Assembly: GCF_000224145.3 (NCBI RefSeq)
Contig: NC_020177.2
Location: 2,367,483 to 2,431,482 of the forward strand
DNA from: Ciona intestinalis
Taxonomy: Eukaryota; Chordata; Ascidiacea; Phlebobranchia; Cionidae
Length of the DNA: 64,000 nt
Direction: 5' to 3'
How positions within the stretch are numbered: the first letter of the stretch is position 1; the number at the start of each line of letters is the position of its first letter. Made by a program: the position numbers and the translations under genes. Positions 12,701 through 24,500 of the stretch are shown in pieces. The notes under the pieces were generated by a model. It was not told the DNA's origin. It ran no database searches and saw nothing but the letters and a program-made list of their open reading frames with translations.

Positions 12701-15135
12701 GGCTTACTGCATATGTAACTTTGTGGGTGATTATTTGATAAATTATTGATGTTTTAAATTGTATGTAGACAATTTTAATAATAAATATCTCTTATGCAAT
12801 AATGTTTTGTAACAATTTTTATCACAATGCAATTACCGCCTTTAAAACTACCTGAAAATTTGTTATCACATTAATTCTAAGGCAATTTATCTGATAAATT
12901 CACAAACTTTAGTCAAGCTGTATAAACTGCTGCGGTTTTATAAAAAAAATTCAAAATTTTGTCCATTCTAGGTTCTCCAAGTAGCTGGCTTCATCTTCTT
13001 CATCCTTGGAATGTTGAGCAAGTTTGGGAGCATCTTCGTCACGATCCCGGATCCAGTGATCGGAGGTTTGTTCTGTGTGATGTTTGGGATGATCGCGGCA
13101 GTCGGGATCAGCAACTTGCAGTATGTGGATCTTAATTCACCCAGGTTGGTGGGTCGCACACTTTTGTTTCTATTAAAAGTTTAACTTAATTAAACATAAA
13201 TAACTTGTTTTAAGGTATTTGCCTGCTAGGTGTAGCGACCACACTTTTTTTACCAATTAAATGTAAATATATTTTTCACATTTGTTGCTATTAGAAGTTT
13301 AATTTATTTAAACCCAAATGGCTTGCTTTAATGTGTTTGCCTGCTAGGTGTAGCCACCATGCTTTTTTTTCTTCCAATTAAACATAAATATATTTTTAAC
13401 TGTAAGCGTCTTTTAACAACTGTTGTTTTGTCGCTACATCCGGTTTTCGTTTAAAATGTTTTTAAATCTTTGCTACCGCAATCGAAGAGACGAATAAAGT
13501 TAGTATTATGTGTTTTATAACTCTATAAAGATTAAAGAACACAGTTGTTTTCCCACTTTCTACACTTTACTATTTCTAGATGCTTGTTAATAACTCTTAA
13601 AGTGTTTCTTTAGTAAAATACCTCAAATGTTTTGTAATAATGTTAAGTGTGATTTTTGGGAGTTCGTTTTATATTTTGTAAATTGGTTGTTTACAATTTG
13701 TATCTTTGACCTGTAACTGTCTATTTTAATGTTAAATTTTTACGTCTTTGACTGTTTTACACTTTTAAAATCATACTTTTGATAAATCAACACTTTTACT
13801 TTAGTCTATAGTAGGGTGTGAAGACGTGACACATTTAGCACATGATATCCACATATCCGGTTCGTGTTTTAAACAATTAACAACAGTACATGGGAGTTGT
13901 GAGGATAAGGTTTTATAATTTTTGGAATGTTCTTTGTTTACTACCAGAATGGAAAGGTGTCCCGTCTTTCCCCACCCTACTATACTGTATATATATTCCG
14001 TTTTTCAGGAATTTGTTCATAGTTGGATTTGCGTTGTTTATGGGTTTAACTGTTCCTGAATGGATGAAGGCAAACAAAGGGGTTATTCAAACTGGTGTGA
14101 TTGAAATCGACCAAATTCTTACAGTGTTTCTTGAAACTGCAATGTTAGTTGGCGGCCTGCTTGCTCTTCTTTTTGATAACACAATCCCAGGTAACCACTG
14201 ATACAAAGTTGTTTAAAATTTAAATGAATGGCTAAATGTAACTTGTTTTATCCTTGCGTGGCTGGAAAATGACAGTCGTTATAACATGGGTGTTCTGTTT
14301 CATACACCTTGTGCCAGTTACGAGTTACCATGTATAGTACTGAGGGAGAAGATCTGACACCTTTAGAACATATTATCCAAATATCCTGATCGTGTTTTAA
14401 ACAATTAACAATGGTCTGGTCGTGAGGACATGGTTTTATAATTCTTTAAATGCACTTTGTTCACTACCAAATAGGGCGAGCAAATGGCGTCTATGTTTTA
14501 CTTTGTGGGTGATTATTATTTTTGGATTTTGTCTTTTACTAGCTTGAATTTTATTCAGGTACCGAAAGTGAACGTGGTATTGTAAGATGGCGAAACGCCC
14601 AGAACGGTAAAGAGGTTTTTGACAAGAAAACTTTGCTTCAACAGGAAGCGGATTGTTACAAACTTCCCTTCCCAACTAATTGCTGCAGGTTTGGAGCAAG
14701 GGTTACTGCGTTTAAACCCGTCTTATATAATTGGAGGGGGGGGGAATTGGGGGCACCGTTTCATTCTATTTTTACGTCCAATTTGGTAGTATGAAGAAAC
14801 AACATTCAAAGAATTATAAAACCGTATTCTCACGACTTTCATAGGCCATTGTTAATTATTTAAACACGATCAGGATATTTGGATATTATGTGCTAAAGGT
14901 GTCCCATCTTTCCCCACAGTACTATACATGGCAACTCGTAAGCACGCACGAGGTGTATAAAACAGAACACCCATATTATAACAACTGTAGTTTTCCGGCC
15001 ACGCGAGGATTAAGCTACATTCTTTCATTCATCCATTTTCCCAGGTTTGCAAGATATGTTCCATTTTTGCCGGAATTTCGACAGCGGTACAAGGAGATAG
15101 ATGATGATAATGCTGATGTAACTACTTCGGTTTAA
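6711..15135 (+). CDS. SLC23A: SLC23 family sodium-dependent ascorbate/nucleobase transporter (5' end unresolved)
   Basis: A plasma-membrane carrier of the NAT/NCS2 family; animal members carry ascorbate, or nucleobases, with sodium. Twelve exons join in frame with canonical GT-AG introns: 6711-6863, 8402-8568, 8934-9120, 9373-9554, 9854-9974, 10950-11086, 11525-11692, 11980-12100, 12972-13144, 14009-14190, 14559-14688 and 15045-15135 (TAA), about 604 codons against roughly 600-650 in vertebrate SLC23A1/A2. Visible landmarks are [13 protein letters not shown] before the first helix, the QHYL motif at the first exon junction, [31 protein letters not shown], and the NAT signature [10 protein letters not shown] in exon 8. 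The short acidic tail ends [13 protein letters not shown]. The start methionine lies in an exon not identified; the first exon here starts in phase 0. Substrate cannot be told from sequence. The gene is tail to tail with the cadherin. Confidence 0.95.
6881..7068 (+). mobile_element. MITE family A in SLC23 intron
   Basis: Full-length copy with worn ends (cgtggggtaagaagggacac and ccccatcttaacccaacc), 17 bases after the exon ending at 6863. Confidence 0.75.
7757..7960 (+). mobile_element. tRNA-derived SINE, body and tail
   Basis: Runs from aacccagtggtcactaatgg through aactcgtaagctggcacgag to the attcattcatt tail, the reverse complement of the copy at 10378-10688. The tRNA-like head is missing. 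Confidence 0.7.
8077..8269 (-). mobile_element. MITE family A in SLC23 intron
   Basis: Full-length copy with left end tagtaaagtgggagg and right end ccatcttcctccaacc. Confidence 0.8.
8578..8774 (-). mobile_element. MITE family A in SLC23 intron
   Basis: Full-length copy starting 10 bases after the exon ending at 8568, so the splice donor and the element end are almost adjacent. Confidence 0.8.
10378..10688 (-). mobile_element. tRNA-derived SINE, nearly complete copy
   Basis: Read on the minus strand, the element begins with a tRNA-like head. An A box (TGGTGTAGTGGTTAGC, complement of 10661-10676) and a B box (GGGTACAAGGCTCG, complement of 10621-10634) have tRNA-like spacing. A body and a tail of ATTC repeats follow. 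Intact pol III boxes suggest a relatively young copy. Composite SINEs have been described in Ciona; I have not verified the family name. It sits in an SLC23 intron. Confidence 0.8.
12150..12620. repeat. 150-base tandem array of repeat family C, three units
   Basis: The phrase ggtcacaataaccaagaac occurs at about 12184, 12333 and 12483, a period of 149-150 bases. Each unit carries caacagttgttataacacgc. The array lies in the SLC23 intron between exons 11980-12100 and 12972-13144. Confidence 0.85.
12625..12745 (-). mobile_element. tRNA-derived SINE, partial
   Basis: Body segment with catacaccctgtgctggctt and actttgtgggtgattatttg, matching 10378-10520. Head missing. Confidence 0.6.
13405..13500. 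repeat. Dispersed repeat family C
   Basis: Contains ttttaacaactgttgttttg and cgcaatcgaagagacgaata, recurring elsewhere in the window. Confidence 0.45.
13809..13984 (+). mobile_element. MITE family A in SLC23 intron
   Basis: Both ends present; the segment just before the right inverted end is shortened. It ends 24 bases before the exon at 14009. Confidence 0.8.
14223..14546 (-). mobile_element. tRNA-derived SINE interrupted by a MITE
   Basis: SINE body occurs on both sides (14223-14334 and 14490-14546) of a MITE. The two halves would read continuously through gttaccatgta and actttgtgggtgattat, so the MITE is the younger insertion. Confidence 0.75.
14335..14489 (+). mobile_element. MITE family A nested in a SINE
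   Basis: The left end tagtactgagggag abuts a TA of the host SINE. The right inverted end is missing after gggcgagcaaatgg. Confidence 0.75.
14728..14926 (-). mobile_element. MITE family A in SLC23 intron
   Basis: Full-length copy with left end ggagggggggggaattgg, directly followed by SINE sequence at 14927, probably another nested insertion. Confidence 0.8.
14927..15036 (+). mobile_element. tRNA-derived SINE, 3' part
   Basis: Matches aactcgtaagc, acgaggtgtataaaacag and ttttccggccacgcgagg of the SINE. Ends in cattctttcattc just before the last SLC23 exon. Confidence 0.7.
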
Positions 15136-15546
15136 ACCCTTTGCCTTTGATTTCTACTAAATACATTACCTTTTTTACACTAACCGTATACAACACTAAA
15201 CTATAGCCAATAATACGGGCTATGATTAAACTATAGTATTGGAATATGTATTGGCGAAAAGAAGTAGAAAAAACGAACAGTTATTGGCAACCAATGTAGA
15301 AGCGATACGGCCGTGAAAAAAACACTCATGAAATAAAATAGAAACGACTACGCTACGCATACAGTAAAAAATAGAACGGAAATTGCCTTCTGGATGAGAC
15401 TGAAGAATGTCTTTGTTGGTAAAAGCACTGGAAACAGTTTTGTGAAGAATGTCTCTTTAATGCTGTGTAAACATCGTTCTACTGGCTTTTTGCACTCGGG
15501 CAGCTACGTCAACGCTTCTTAATAGTAATAAGATCCTTAGCGAAGT
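15136..15546. other. Convergent intergenic gap between SLC23 and cadherin
   Basis: The two genes end tail to tail only 411 bases apart. The stretch should hold both 3' UTRs. An AATAAA lies at 15332-15337 on the plus strand. No repeat or other gene is visible. Confidence 0.7.
15332..15337 (+). promoter_or_regulatory. Possible polyadenylation signal of SLC23
   Basis: AATAAA about 200 bases after the SLC23 stop codon. Position and orientation fit; nothing else supports it. Confidence 0.4.
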
Positions 15547-18500
15547 TTACAGCGCTGTTTTTCGACGTCCCATCGTACCTCGGCTGCTAAGGTGAGAGTT
15601 TGCCGGGGAGGGAGTGCGTGTTTCCCCGTCAGACAACTGCGGCCTCCCCGATCCGTATATGTTTGCCAATCGGTCAAATCTTGGTCCCCAGTCACGCAGG
15701 TAGTCGTAGTTTTGCTCAGAGTCGTCAGAACCGCTTGCTAAACTGCTCAGTGAACCAGCGTCCGACCCTTCCCCTTCGTAAGCGTATATCTGCAAAGAGA
15801 AATCAGTTAATTTCATTGTTTAGTAGGTTGGGGGAAGATGGGACACATTTTCATTCCATGTTCTCGTCCCATTTGGTAATAAACGAAGAACGTTAAAAAA
15901 AGAATTAAACCGTATTCTTACGAGTCTTCTAGACCGTTGGTAATTGTTAAAAACACGATCAGGATATTTGGATATTATGTACTAAAAGTGTCCCATCTTG
16001 CCCCACAGGTATATATATTAGTGGGTTTATTATATATAACACAAAGCAAGAATGTTTTTTTTTTGTTTAAATTAGCTTTGTAAATTTTTTTTGATAAAAA
16101 ACTAACCTGAAGTGAATCGAATGCTAGTTTTGCATCGTCTTGGTCCTCGGCTGATTTCCTATCAATAATGAAATCTCGTATGTCAGGGGACACACCGTTA
16201 AGATTGGGGACATAAGGTGGGACCGTGCTCACTTTGGTCGAAGGAGGACTGGAGAAATCGAGTCTGTGTTTCACCTGAGACCTGGGAAAGCGGTTCGTTT
16301 GATTAATACGTGGATTTAAGCGTTGTGTTATATAATCTGTGAAAAAGAATTTTATTATAGCAGGGGAGGGGAGAAGATCTTTTCATGCTATTTTCTCTTC
16401 CCATTTATAGTAGTAAACAAAGCACATTTAAAGAATTATAAAACGTATCGTCACGACTTCCATAGACTGTTCTTAATTGTTTAAAACTCGATCAGGATAT
16501 TTGGATATTATGTGCTAAAAATGTCCTATCTTCCCCTACAGTACTATATATAACGTAACACAGTTATAGAATTGTGTGTGTACTATTTGTGATAACTTTT
16601 ATTCATTTCTGTGTTATAACGACTGCCATTCCCCACCACGCGAAGATAAAGCAAGTTACATTCATTTTTTCGGCCAATCCTGGCTTAAATCCTAGGCCGC
16701 GGGACACACATAGAATAGACACACATAGAATAGACACACATAGAATAGAGTTACATTTATTCCAATGCCGCTGTATATATTACATGCGAGATATTTAAAA
16801 TATTAGGGAGTGTAAAACGTACCCGGAAGAGCTGCTGCAGTAGTCTCGTTGCAGCGCACTCAAGTCAAATGCCGCTGTATCTTCTTCTCCCCCTCCCTCC
16901 TCATTGTAAGTTATGATGTTCTCCCTCACGTCATCTTCACTAGAACTGATGCTGGCTTTGAGTAATAACTCCGCGCGATTGTGACGACGGCGTCGAACCG
17001 TTATGAGAACGACAACGAAAACTGCAAAGTGGAAACGGTTATTTAAAAAATTCAAAACTAAACAGTACTTTTTTACTAAAGTGCTCTAAAAACAGAATTA
17101 ATTCTTAACAATAAATATATAATTTTGCTTACCTAGTAAAAGTACAACAACGGCCAGAATAACCAGCAACATCTCAAAGGGCAGCGCACCAGTTAACGCT
17201 ATGACGTCACAAAGCTCTTCTCCATCGTCTGTGCACTGACAGGCTCGAACTGTGACGTAACAATAAAAGGTTATTCTCAGTGTCTTTAAAAACAATACGT
17301 CACAATCGAGAAATATGACGTCACAATCGAGACATATGATATCACGATCGAAAGACATGACATAACAATCGAGAACTATGAGATCATAATCGATAAATAT
17401 GACATTACAATCGATACCTATGACGTCACGATCGAGACATATGACGTCACAAACGCACCTGTGATCGTATATGACGCGTTCAACTTCGGTCTTCCGTTAT
17501 CTTCAACTATGAAGGGAAGTTTATATTCTCGAATGGAAGACGAGTAACCTTTATGTACTGTGCGCAGGTTAGCGCTGCCGTCTGCCAGGAAAAATATTAT
17601 AAAGTCAATTGGAAAATATCTTCATGGAAATAAATTAAAATTGAAAAAAAGATTATATAGTAGGGTGGGGGAAGATGGAACACTTTAAGCACATAGTATC
17701 CGAATATCCTGACCGTGTTTTAAACAATTAACAACGGTCTATGGAAGTCGTGAGAATACGGTTTTATAATTCTTTGACTGTTTTTTGGTTTACTACCAAA
17801 TGGGACGAGAAAATAGAACGAAAAGGTGTCCAACTTCCCCTGCCCTACTGTACAAACGTATTCACACGACTCTATAAACTTAAAAGCGTTGCTAATTACG
17901 ATTAGGAAATATGGGATATTATGTGCTAACGGTATTTAGCCTAAGGTGGCTGTACACAGTATCCGGAATCCGTCCGTTTTGTCCGTTGTGTCTGTATTTC
18001 GCTGCCGCATGCGGAACTCGGTAATGTGTTTGCATACGACTTCGCAAGCGAATTCGCATGCCGGATACTGTGTCCAGCCACCTTTGCCCTACAGTAAACA
18101 TTTCAAAAACGATCAACGCGTTTTAGATGAAAATAAAAATATAATCTAAATGTAGAGAAAAAACCCCAATGTCTTACCGTTGTTGTTTATAATTTCGAAG
18201 TGTTTATAATTATCGTCATCGGTGCTGTAGAACTTAAACGGGGCTCCGTTGCTTTCCGAATCGGGGTCAGAGAACTTAATGCTAGGGTAAAGGATCTATG
18301 AAATGAAAGGAGACGTTATGAATGAACGAATAAATGAATGTAGATTGATTTATCCTCACGTGGCGAAAAAACAACAGTCGTTATAATAGTTCTGTTTCAT
18401 ACACCTCGTGCTCGCTTACGAGTTACGACTATGTAACTTTGTGGTCGAATGTTCTCGACGTTAAGCAGGCTAACGTTCGTTTCGTTTATTTACGTTTACA

Positions 18501-21500
18501 CCGTTAATGTTGATTTTTTTAAATGGATACAAAAAATGGTTTTAAGAAAGGCATTTAACTGTCTGTGATTTGCGCAAGATTGTACTGTCAAATAGGACAA
18601 GAAAATAGAATGAAAATGTGTCCCATCTCCCCCTATCAGGTATTTACTCCATTCTCACCTGGCCTTTGTCGTGCCGATTGTCACACAGTACGACCTCCAC
18701 TTTATCGCCTCCGAGCGGTCGTGGTGGATTGTCGTTGACGTCACTAATACTGATCGTCACTCGAGCGGAACTGCCTTGCTCTAGCGCCCCCGGTGACCCC
18801 GCGTACACTGTGACGTCATAAGTGTCTTTGTCTTCCCTATCGAGCTTCCCAGCCACGGAAATCATTCCGGAAATGGGGTCGATCGCGAATTTTTTGCTCT
18901 CGTCTTTCATGAAATAACTGTGAAAATATATGTTAAAAATCGGTTTTAAGATTTTAAAGCTTTGACCCGAAGTAAACTTACGAGAAAATGTCGCCCTCGG
19001 GGTCACTGGCGGTCACGGCTCGAATGGGGAATCCTCTAATAGCGTCCTCTCGAACTAGAAAAGAGTTTAGATTTTAGACCAATAAAAAAACATTAAAATT
19101 GAAAAAAACTTTTGAATATTTTTACCTGAAAATTCGAAATTGACCTCTGTGAACTCAGGCGGTTCGTTGACGTCAGTGACGGTGATGACGACATCAGTGA
19201 CGTCATCCAATGCACCAAGGTACGCAAGAGAGGGGTCAAGATGGGTGTTTCTAGCTCTCACTTTGACGTGGTATTGGTGGTTAGGGGTGGTTTCATNNNN
19301 NNNNNNNNNNNNNNNNNNNNNNNNNNNNNNNNNNNNNNNNNNNNNNNNNNNNNNNNNNNNNNNNNNNNNNNNNNNNNNNNNNNNNNNNNNNNNNNNNNNN
19401 NNNNNNNNNNNNNNNNNNNNNAGGTATTTACTCCATTCTCACCTGGCCTTTGTCGTGCCGATTGTCACACAGCACGACCTCCACTTTATCGCCTCCAAGC
19501 GGTCGTGGTGGATTGTCGTTGACGTCACTAATACTGATCGTCACTCGAGCGGAACTGCCTTGCTCTAGCGCCCCTGGTGACCCCGCGTACACTGTGACGT
19601 CATAAGTGTCTTTGTCTTCCCTATCGAGCTTCCCAGCCACGGAAATCATTCCGGAAATGGGGTCGATCGCGAATTTTTTGCTCTTGTCTTTCATGAAATA
19701 ACTGTGGAAATTTTTGGTAAAAATCGGTTTCGAGATTTTGAAGCTTTGACCCGAAGTAAACTTACGAGAAAATGTCGCCCTCGGGGTCACTGGCGGTCAC
19801 AGCTCGAATGGGGAATCCTCTAATGGCGTCTTCTCGAACTGCAAAGAAGTTTAGATTTTAGACCAAATTAAAATAACAAAAAAAGTTTTAAAAAAACTTC
19901 GAAAAAACTTTATTTTTTACCTAAAAATTCGAAGTTGACTTCCGTAAACTCTGGCGGTTCGTTGACGTCAGTGACGGTGATGACGACATCAGTGACGTCA
20001 TCCAATGCACCAAGGTACGCAAGAGAGGGGTCAAGATGGGTGTTTCTAGCTCTTACTTTAACGTGGTATTGATGGTTAGGGGTGGTCTCATAATCCAACC
20101 TCTGAAAAATATTTTTTTGTTAATAAATTAATTGTTTTAAATTTTACGATGAATAGTTTTGTTTTCAAATTCTGTGGTCTAGCTTTATCATTATGAGTTC
20201 ATTCTTTTTTAAGTCGTTTCTTTTAATCGGTAATTTTCACAGAATTTATAACATTTTGTCTTATTATAGTAGGGTGGGGAAAGATGGGACACCTTTAGCA
20301 CATCATATCTAAATGTTCTGATGTTTTAAACAATTAACAACGGTCCATGGGAGTCGTGAGGATACAGTTTTATAGTTCTTTGAATGTTCTTTGTTTACTC
20401 CCTAACGGGACGCGATAATCGATTGAAAATGTGTCCCATCTTCCCTCACCCTACTATATTATCGTAAAAGTAAATAGCCAACGTACCTTTTTAACTTTTA
20501 AGACTCCCTGGTGATCGAGTGTTTCGATGCTGAAATAAGCTGAGTCACCACCGTCCTCAATGATGTAAACACTTTGAGCATTTTCAGCTTCGTCAGCATC
20601 GGTGGTGGAGAGTCGGACAACTTCGGATCCGATTTCTGCCGAAGTTAAAAACCGTTTGAAAAAATAGTTTCAGCGAGCATAAACATAAATTTCCTACTGT
20701 CTGTTCAGTTATCGAAACGAAGCTTGCAATAACAACGAAGTTGTTATAACACGCTTATGGTTAAAACAAAAATGTAAAAATTATACATCCAAGAATTTGA
20801 ACCCAGGACCCTCTAACTAAATTTTTAGATATAATAGAGTGGGGGACTAAGGGAAGACGGGACACCTTTAGAACATATTAATCAAATATCCTGGTCGTGT
20901 TTTTAACAATTAACAACGGTCTATGGGAGTCGTGAGGATACGGTTTTATATTTTTTTAAATATTCTTTGTTAACTACCAAATGAGACGAGAAAATACAGT
21001 ATAAAATGTTGTCCCATCTTTCCCCACCCCTATTATAAACAAACTTACTGCTGTCTTCTGGGACACGAGGTGTATAAGGTTCATTGATAAACACTGGTGG
21101 ATTATCATTCACATCAATCACAGATATAGTAAGGGTAGTGCTGGAACTAAAACTTAGTCGAGCGTTCGGGTCGTCTCTTGCCTGTAAAATTGGGTTAGGT
21201 TTTATATTGGAATAATACCAAATGTGTATTAAACAGAAAATGCCAAAAATATTTTTTTTTCAAAAATTACTTAACTGTACGGATTTTTTTGGATTTATTA
21301 TTTCTTTGTTACACCGATGGTTTTCAGGTGTTTTGGTCAGCTTTTTGATTATTAGTTTATTTTACATTGCTACTCTCTTCACTCGTTAATTTTCACAGAA
21401 TTTATAGATTTATTATTTGTTTGTTACACATTTCGTAGCAGTTAATCAATTTAAAATATATTAGGGTATAGGAGAAAATGGAACACCTTAGGCACTTAAT

Positions 21501-24500
21501 ATCCAAATAGGCTGATCGTGTGTTAAACATTTAACAATATATATGGGAGTCGTTAAGATACGATTTTATAACACGCTAAATTGTCTTTGTTTACTACCTA
21601 AATTGGACGAGAAAATAGAATAAAAATGTGTCCCATCTTTCCCCACCCTACTATATATATATATATAATTTGCCCTGTGCAGTTAATTGAACTTTTCATA
21701 TCATTTTATTAATTTTACCTGAATAACCAGCTCATAGGTGTCGCTCTCCTCTCTGTCCAAGTTTGACGTAATAGTGCTCACTGTCCCCCTCTCGTGGTGG
21801 ATAATAAACTTGGTGGCAGCGTCACCTGGCGACGGGAGAACCGAGTATCTGATCTGACCGTAAGGTTGCGTCGGGTCGTCCGCGTCATGTGCTATGACGT
21901 CAGTAACCTTGGTTCCTATGTTAAAAAATGCTGTGTTAATTTAAGTTGCCTCGGGAGATTTAAACTCAGGATCTTCTAGTTTAAAGGAGAAGTTTTCTTA
22001 CCTTAACCTCCTTGGACCATATTACCCCAACATACTTGAACCATCTTACCCCAATCTACTTGGACCATTTTACCCCAACCCACTTGGACCATCTTACCCC
22101 AACCTACTTGATCCATTTTACCCCAACCTACTTAGACCATCTTACCCCAACATACTTGAACCATCTTACCCCAACATACTAGAACCATCTTACCCCAACC
22201 TACTTGAACCATCTTACCCCTACCTACTTGAACCATCTTACCCATACGTACTTGAACCATCTTACCCCAACATACTTGGTCAACTTGGGCCATCTTACCC
22301 CAACCTATTTGGACCATCTTACCCCAACCCACTACACAACGCTAATAACATAGGCAGCACTGGTTGAAATCAATTGTGCAACACTGCAGCAATGATACTT
22401 ACCAGACGGCGATCGTTCTTTGACACGAGCATGAAGCTTTCCCGCCGAAAACTCGGGAGCGTTGTCGTTTTCGTCTAAAACGTCAATTGTTATCTCGCTT
22501 GACGGATCAAGAGGGTTTCCCATACTGTCGTGTGCGGATACCTGGAGAAAGGAGTCGTTTAAATATAAGTTGAAAGTTGCAGTTTTGAATTTACGTATTC
22601 GTATAGTACTGTATTGTTGATGGGATACAGTTAGCACCTAAAAAAACACATTTTTCCTGAATAATTTTGAACAATTAACAACGCATTTTTAAATCGCGGG
22701 GTTGTGCTTTTGAATTCTGTAAATATTCTTTGTTTACTACAAAATGTACCGGGAAAAGTAATTGACAACGTCCCATCTTACCCACTATATAGTAGGGTGG
22801 GGGAAGATGGGTTACCTTTTTATTCTATTTTATCCTCCCTTTTTTGGTAAACAAAGAACATCTGAAGAATTATAAACCGTACTCTCAAGACTCTCATAGA
22901 ACGTTGTTAGTTGTTTAAAACACGATCAGGATATTTGGATATTATGTGCTAATGCTAAAGGTGTCCAGTCTTCCCCCACCCTACTCTATATATCTTATTT
23001 TAATTAGAACGCGTGTGGACGACAAGAGATCTTGCAATCGGCAAGGGATTAGAGTAAATCTCGGATCAGTGTCATTTTAACTCGCGCAAAGGGCTTAGCT
23101 CGCTTTATTAGGCCGCAGATGTGTTAAGCAGTAGATTAAGGCGATCCTCTCATGAAGTGGATCCGCCTGCATCGATTATTGCGTCACAGATCCTGCATTA
23201 TTGCGTTACAGCTTATCTCACTTCTTGGGGCGGTTAATTATTTGAAACCGTGACGTCAAAGGGGAAGTACCAGCAGCTGCGGAAGTGAAATAGTCCGAAA
23301 CATATTTTTCTTGCTTGAATTAATAAAGCAGGCCGCAAATTTCAATTAAAGTCCGTCCAAGTTACTCCAAATACTTAGCGTGACGAGCGTTCGAAATTAA
23401 TATTAATTTCCGATCGTTTAATATCGTACGGTCGAATGCCCGGGTGGACCGAGATGCGAACGGACTGACAGACCTTTATGAGCGTTCCCTTCCCAAAGGA
23501 GAAGTCCGTACTATTTATCATCATCTTTACGCTAATCCAATCGTGCTATTGCAAAAAATATCGACCGTACCACCATAACCCCATACTGTGTAGAACTCGC
23601 TTGTTGGCCAAGTGGGAAATGCTATTACTTAATCCCATTCAAAAGTTATTGTCCTATTAAATGGACTAATGAGTAGTTAAATGCGCGGTTACGTTCCAAT
23701 TGCGCTGGACAAAATGTTTTTAGGAAGACCCTGACTGCGTTAAGATTCTGCGTCGTAAAATGGGTAATTTTGCTACAGAAACTACTTGGCCTGTAAACTA
23801 GAATACACACAAGACACCAGCGTTTCCCAAACTTTTTTGCTCGCGATCCTTTTTAGTCTTTTTCGTACCTTCAGTTAAAATTTTCGTACCTTTACGTTTA
23901 ATAGTAAAATACAGTAGTATGGGGGAAGATGGGACACTTTTAAGTTTTAACTTCATTTTCTCGCCCCATTTAGTAGTAAACAAAGAACATTGAAAGATGT
24001 GCCAAAGGTGTCCCATTTTCCCCCACCCTACTATATATGTAGTTCTCTTTGTAAAATTGGTAGTCGCGCCGAAATGCGTTACTCCAGTTTGGGAAGCTAT
24101 AATTTACACTACTGGCTATTTTACACGGCCGATATGTTAAAATATTTGAAGACGTATACTAATACAGTAGGCATACTGTACATTCATTTGACATTTTTTG
24201 TACAAAAATTCGACTTACGTTAAGTTTGTATGAACTTTGCATTTCTCTATCCAGCTTTTGTNNNNNNNNNNNNNNNNNNNNNNNNNNNNNNNNNNNNNNN
24301 NNNNNNNNNNNAAGACTGACTGCGTTAGATACTGCGTCGTTAAATGGGTAATTTGCTACAGAAACTACTTGACCTGGTTCTTCGCCTGTAAACTAGAATA
24401 CACACAAGACACCAGCGCTTCCCAAACTTTTTTGCTCGCGACCTTTTTAGTCGTCTAATTTTTTTTTAAACCTTCACGTATCACGTTTAATAGTAGAATA

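Larger units (their letters stand above)
23720..24261 (-). repeat. First copy of a second duplicated cadherin block, carrying a MITE
   Basis: Matches 24312-24739 (for example acacacaagacaccagcg and tttgggaagctataatttac in both) and ends at a gap inside a partial copy of the 153-nt cadherin exon. Unlike the other copy it contains a short MITE at 23912-24035. Confidence 0.85.

Noticed and set aside
18659-19296. Cadherin with more than five EC domains through use of both exon copies
   Set aside because: The extra 171 residues do not equal whole EC domains and the copies meet at a gap; haplotype redundancy is simpler.
22012-22333. Regular 24-base repeats resembling a CRISPR array
   Set aside because: Units are contiguous with no unique spacers and the host is a eukaryote; it is a minisatellite.
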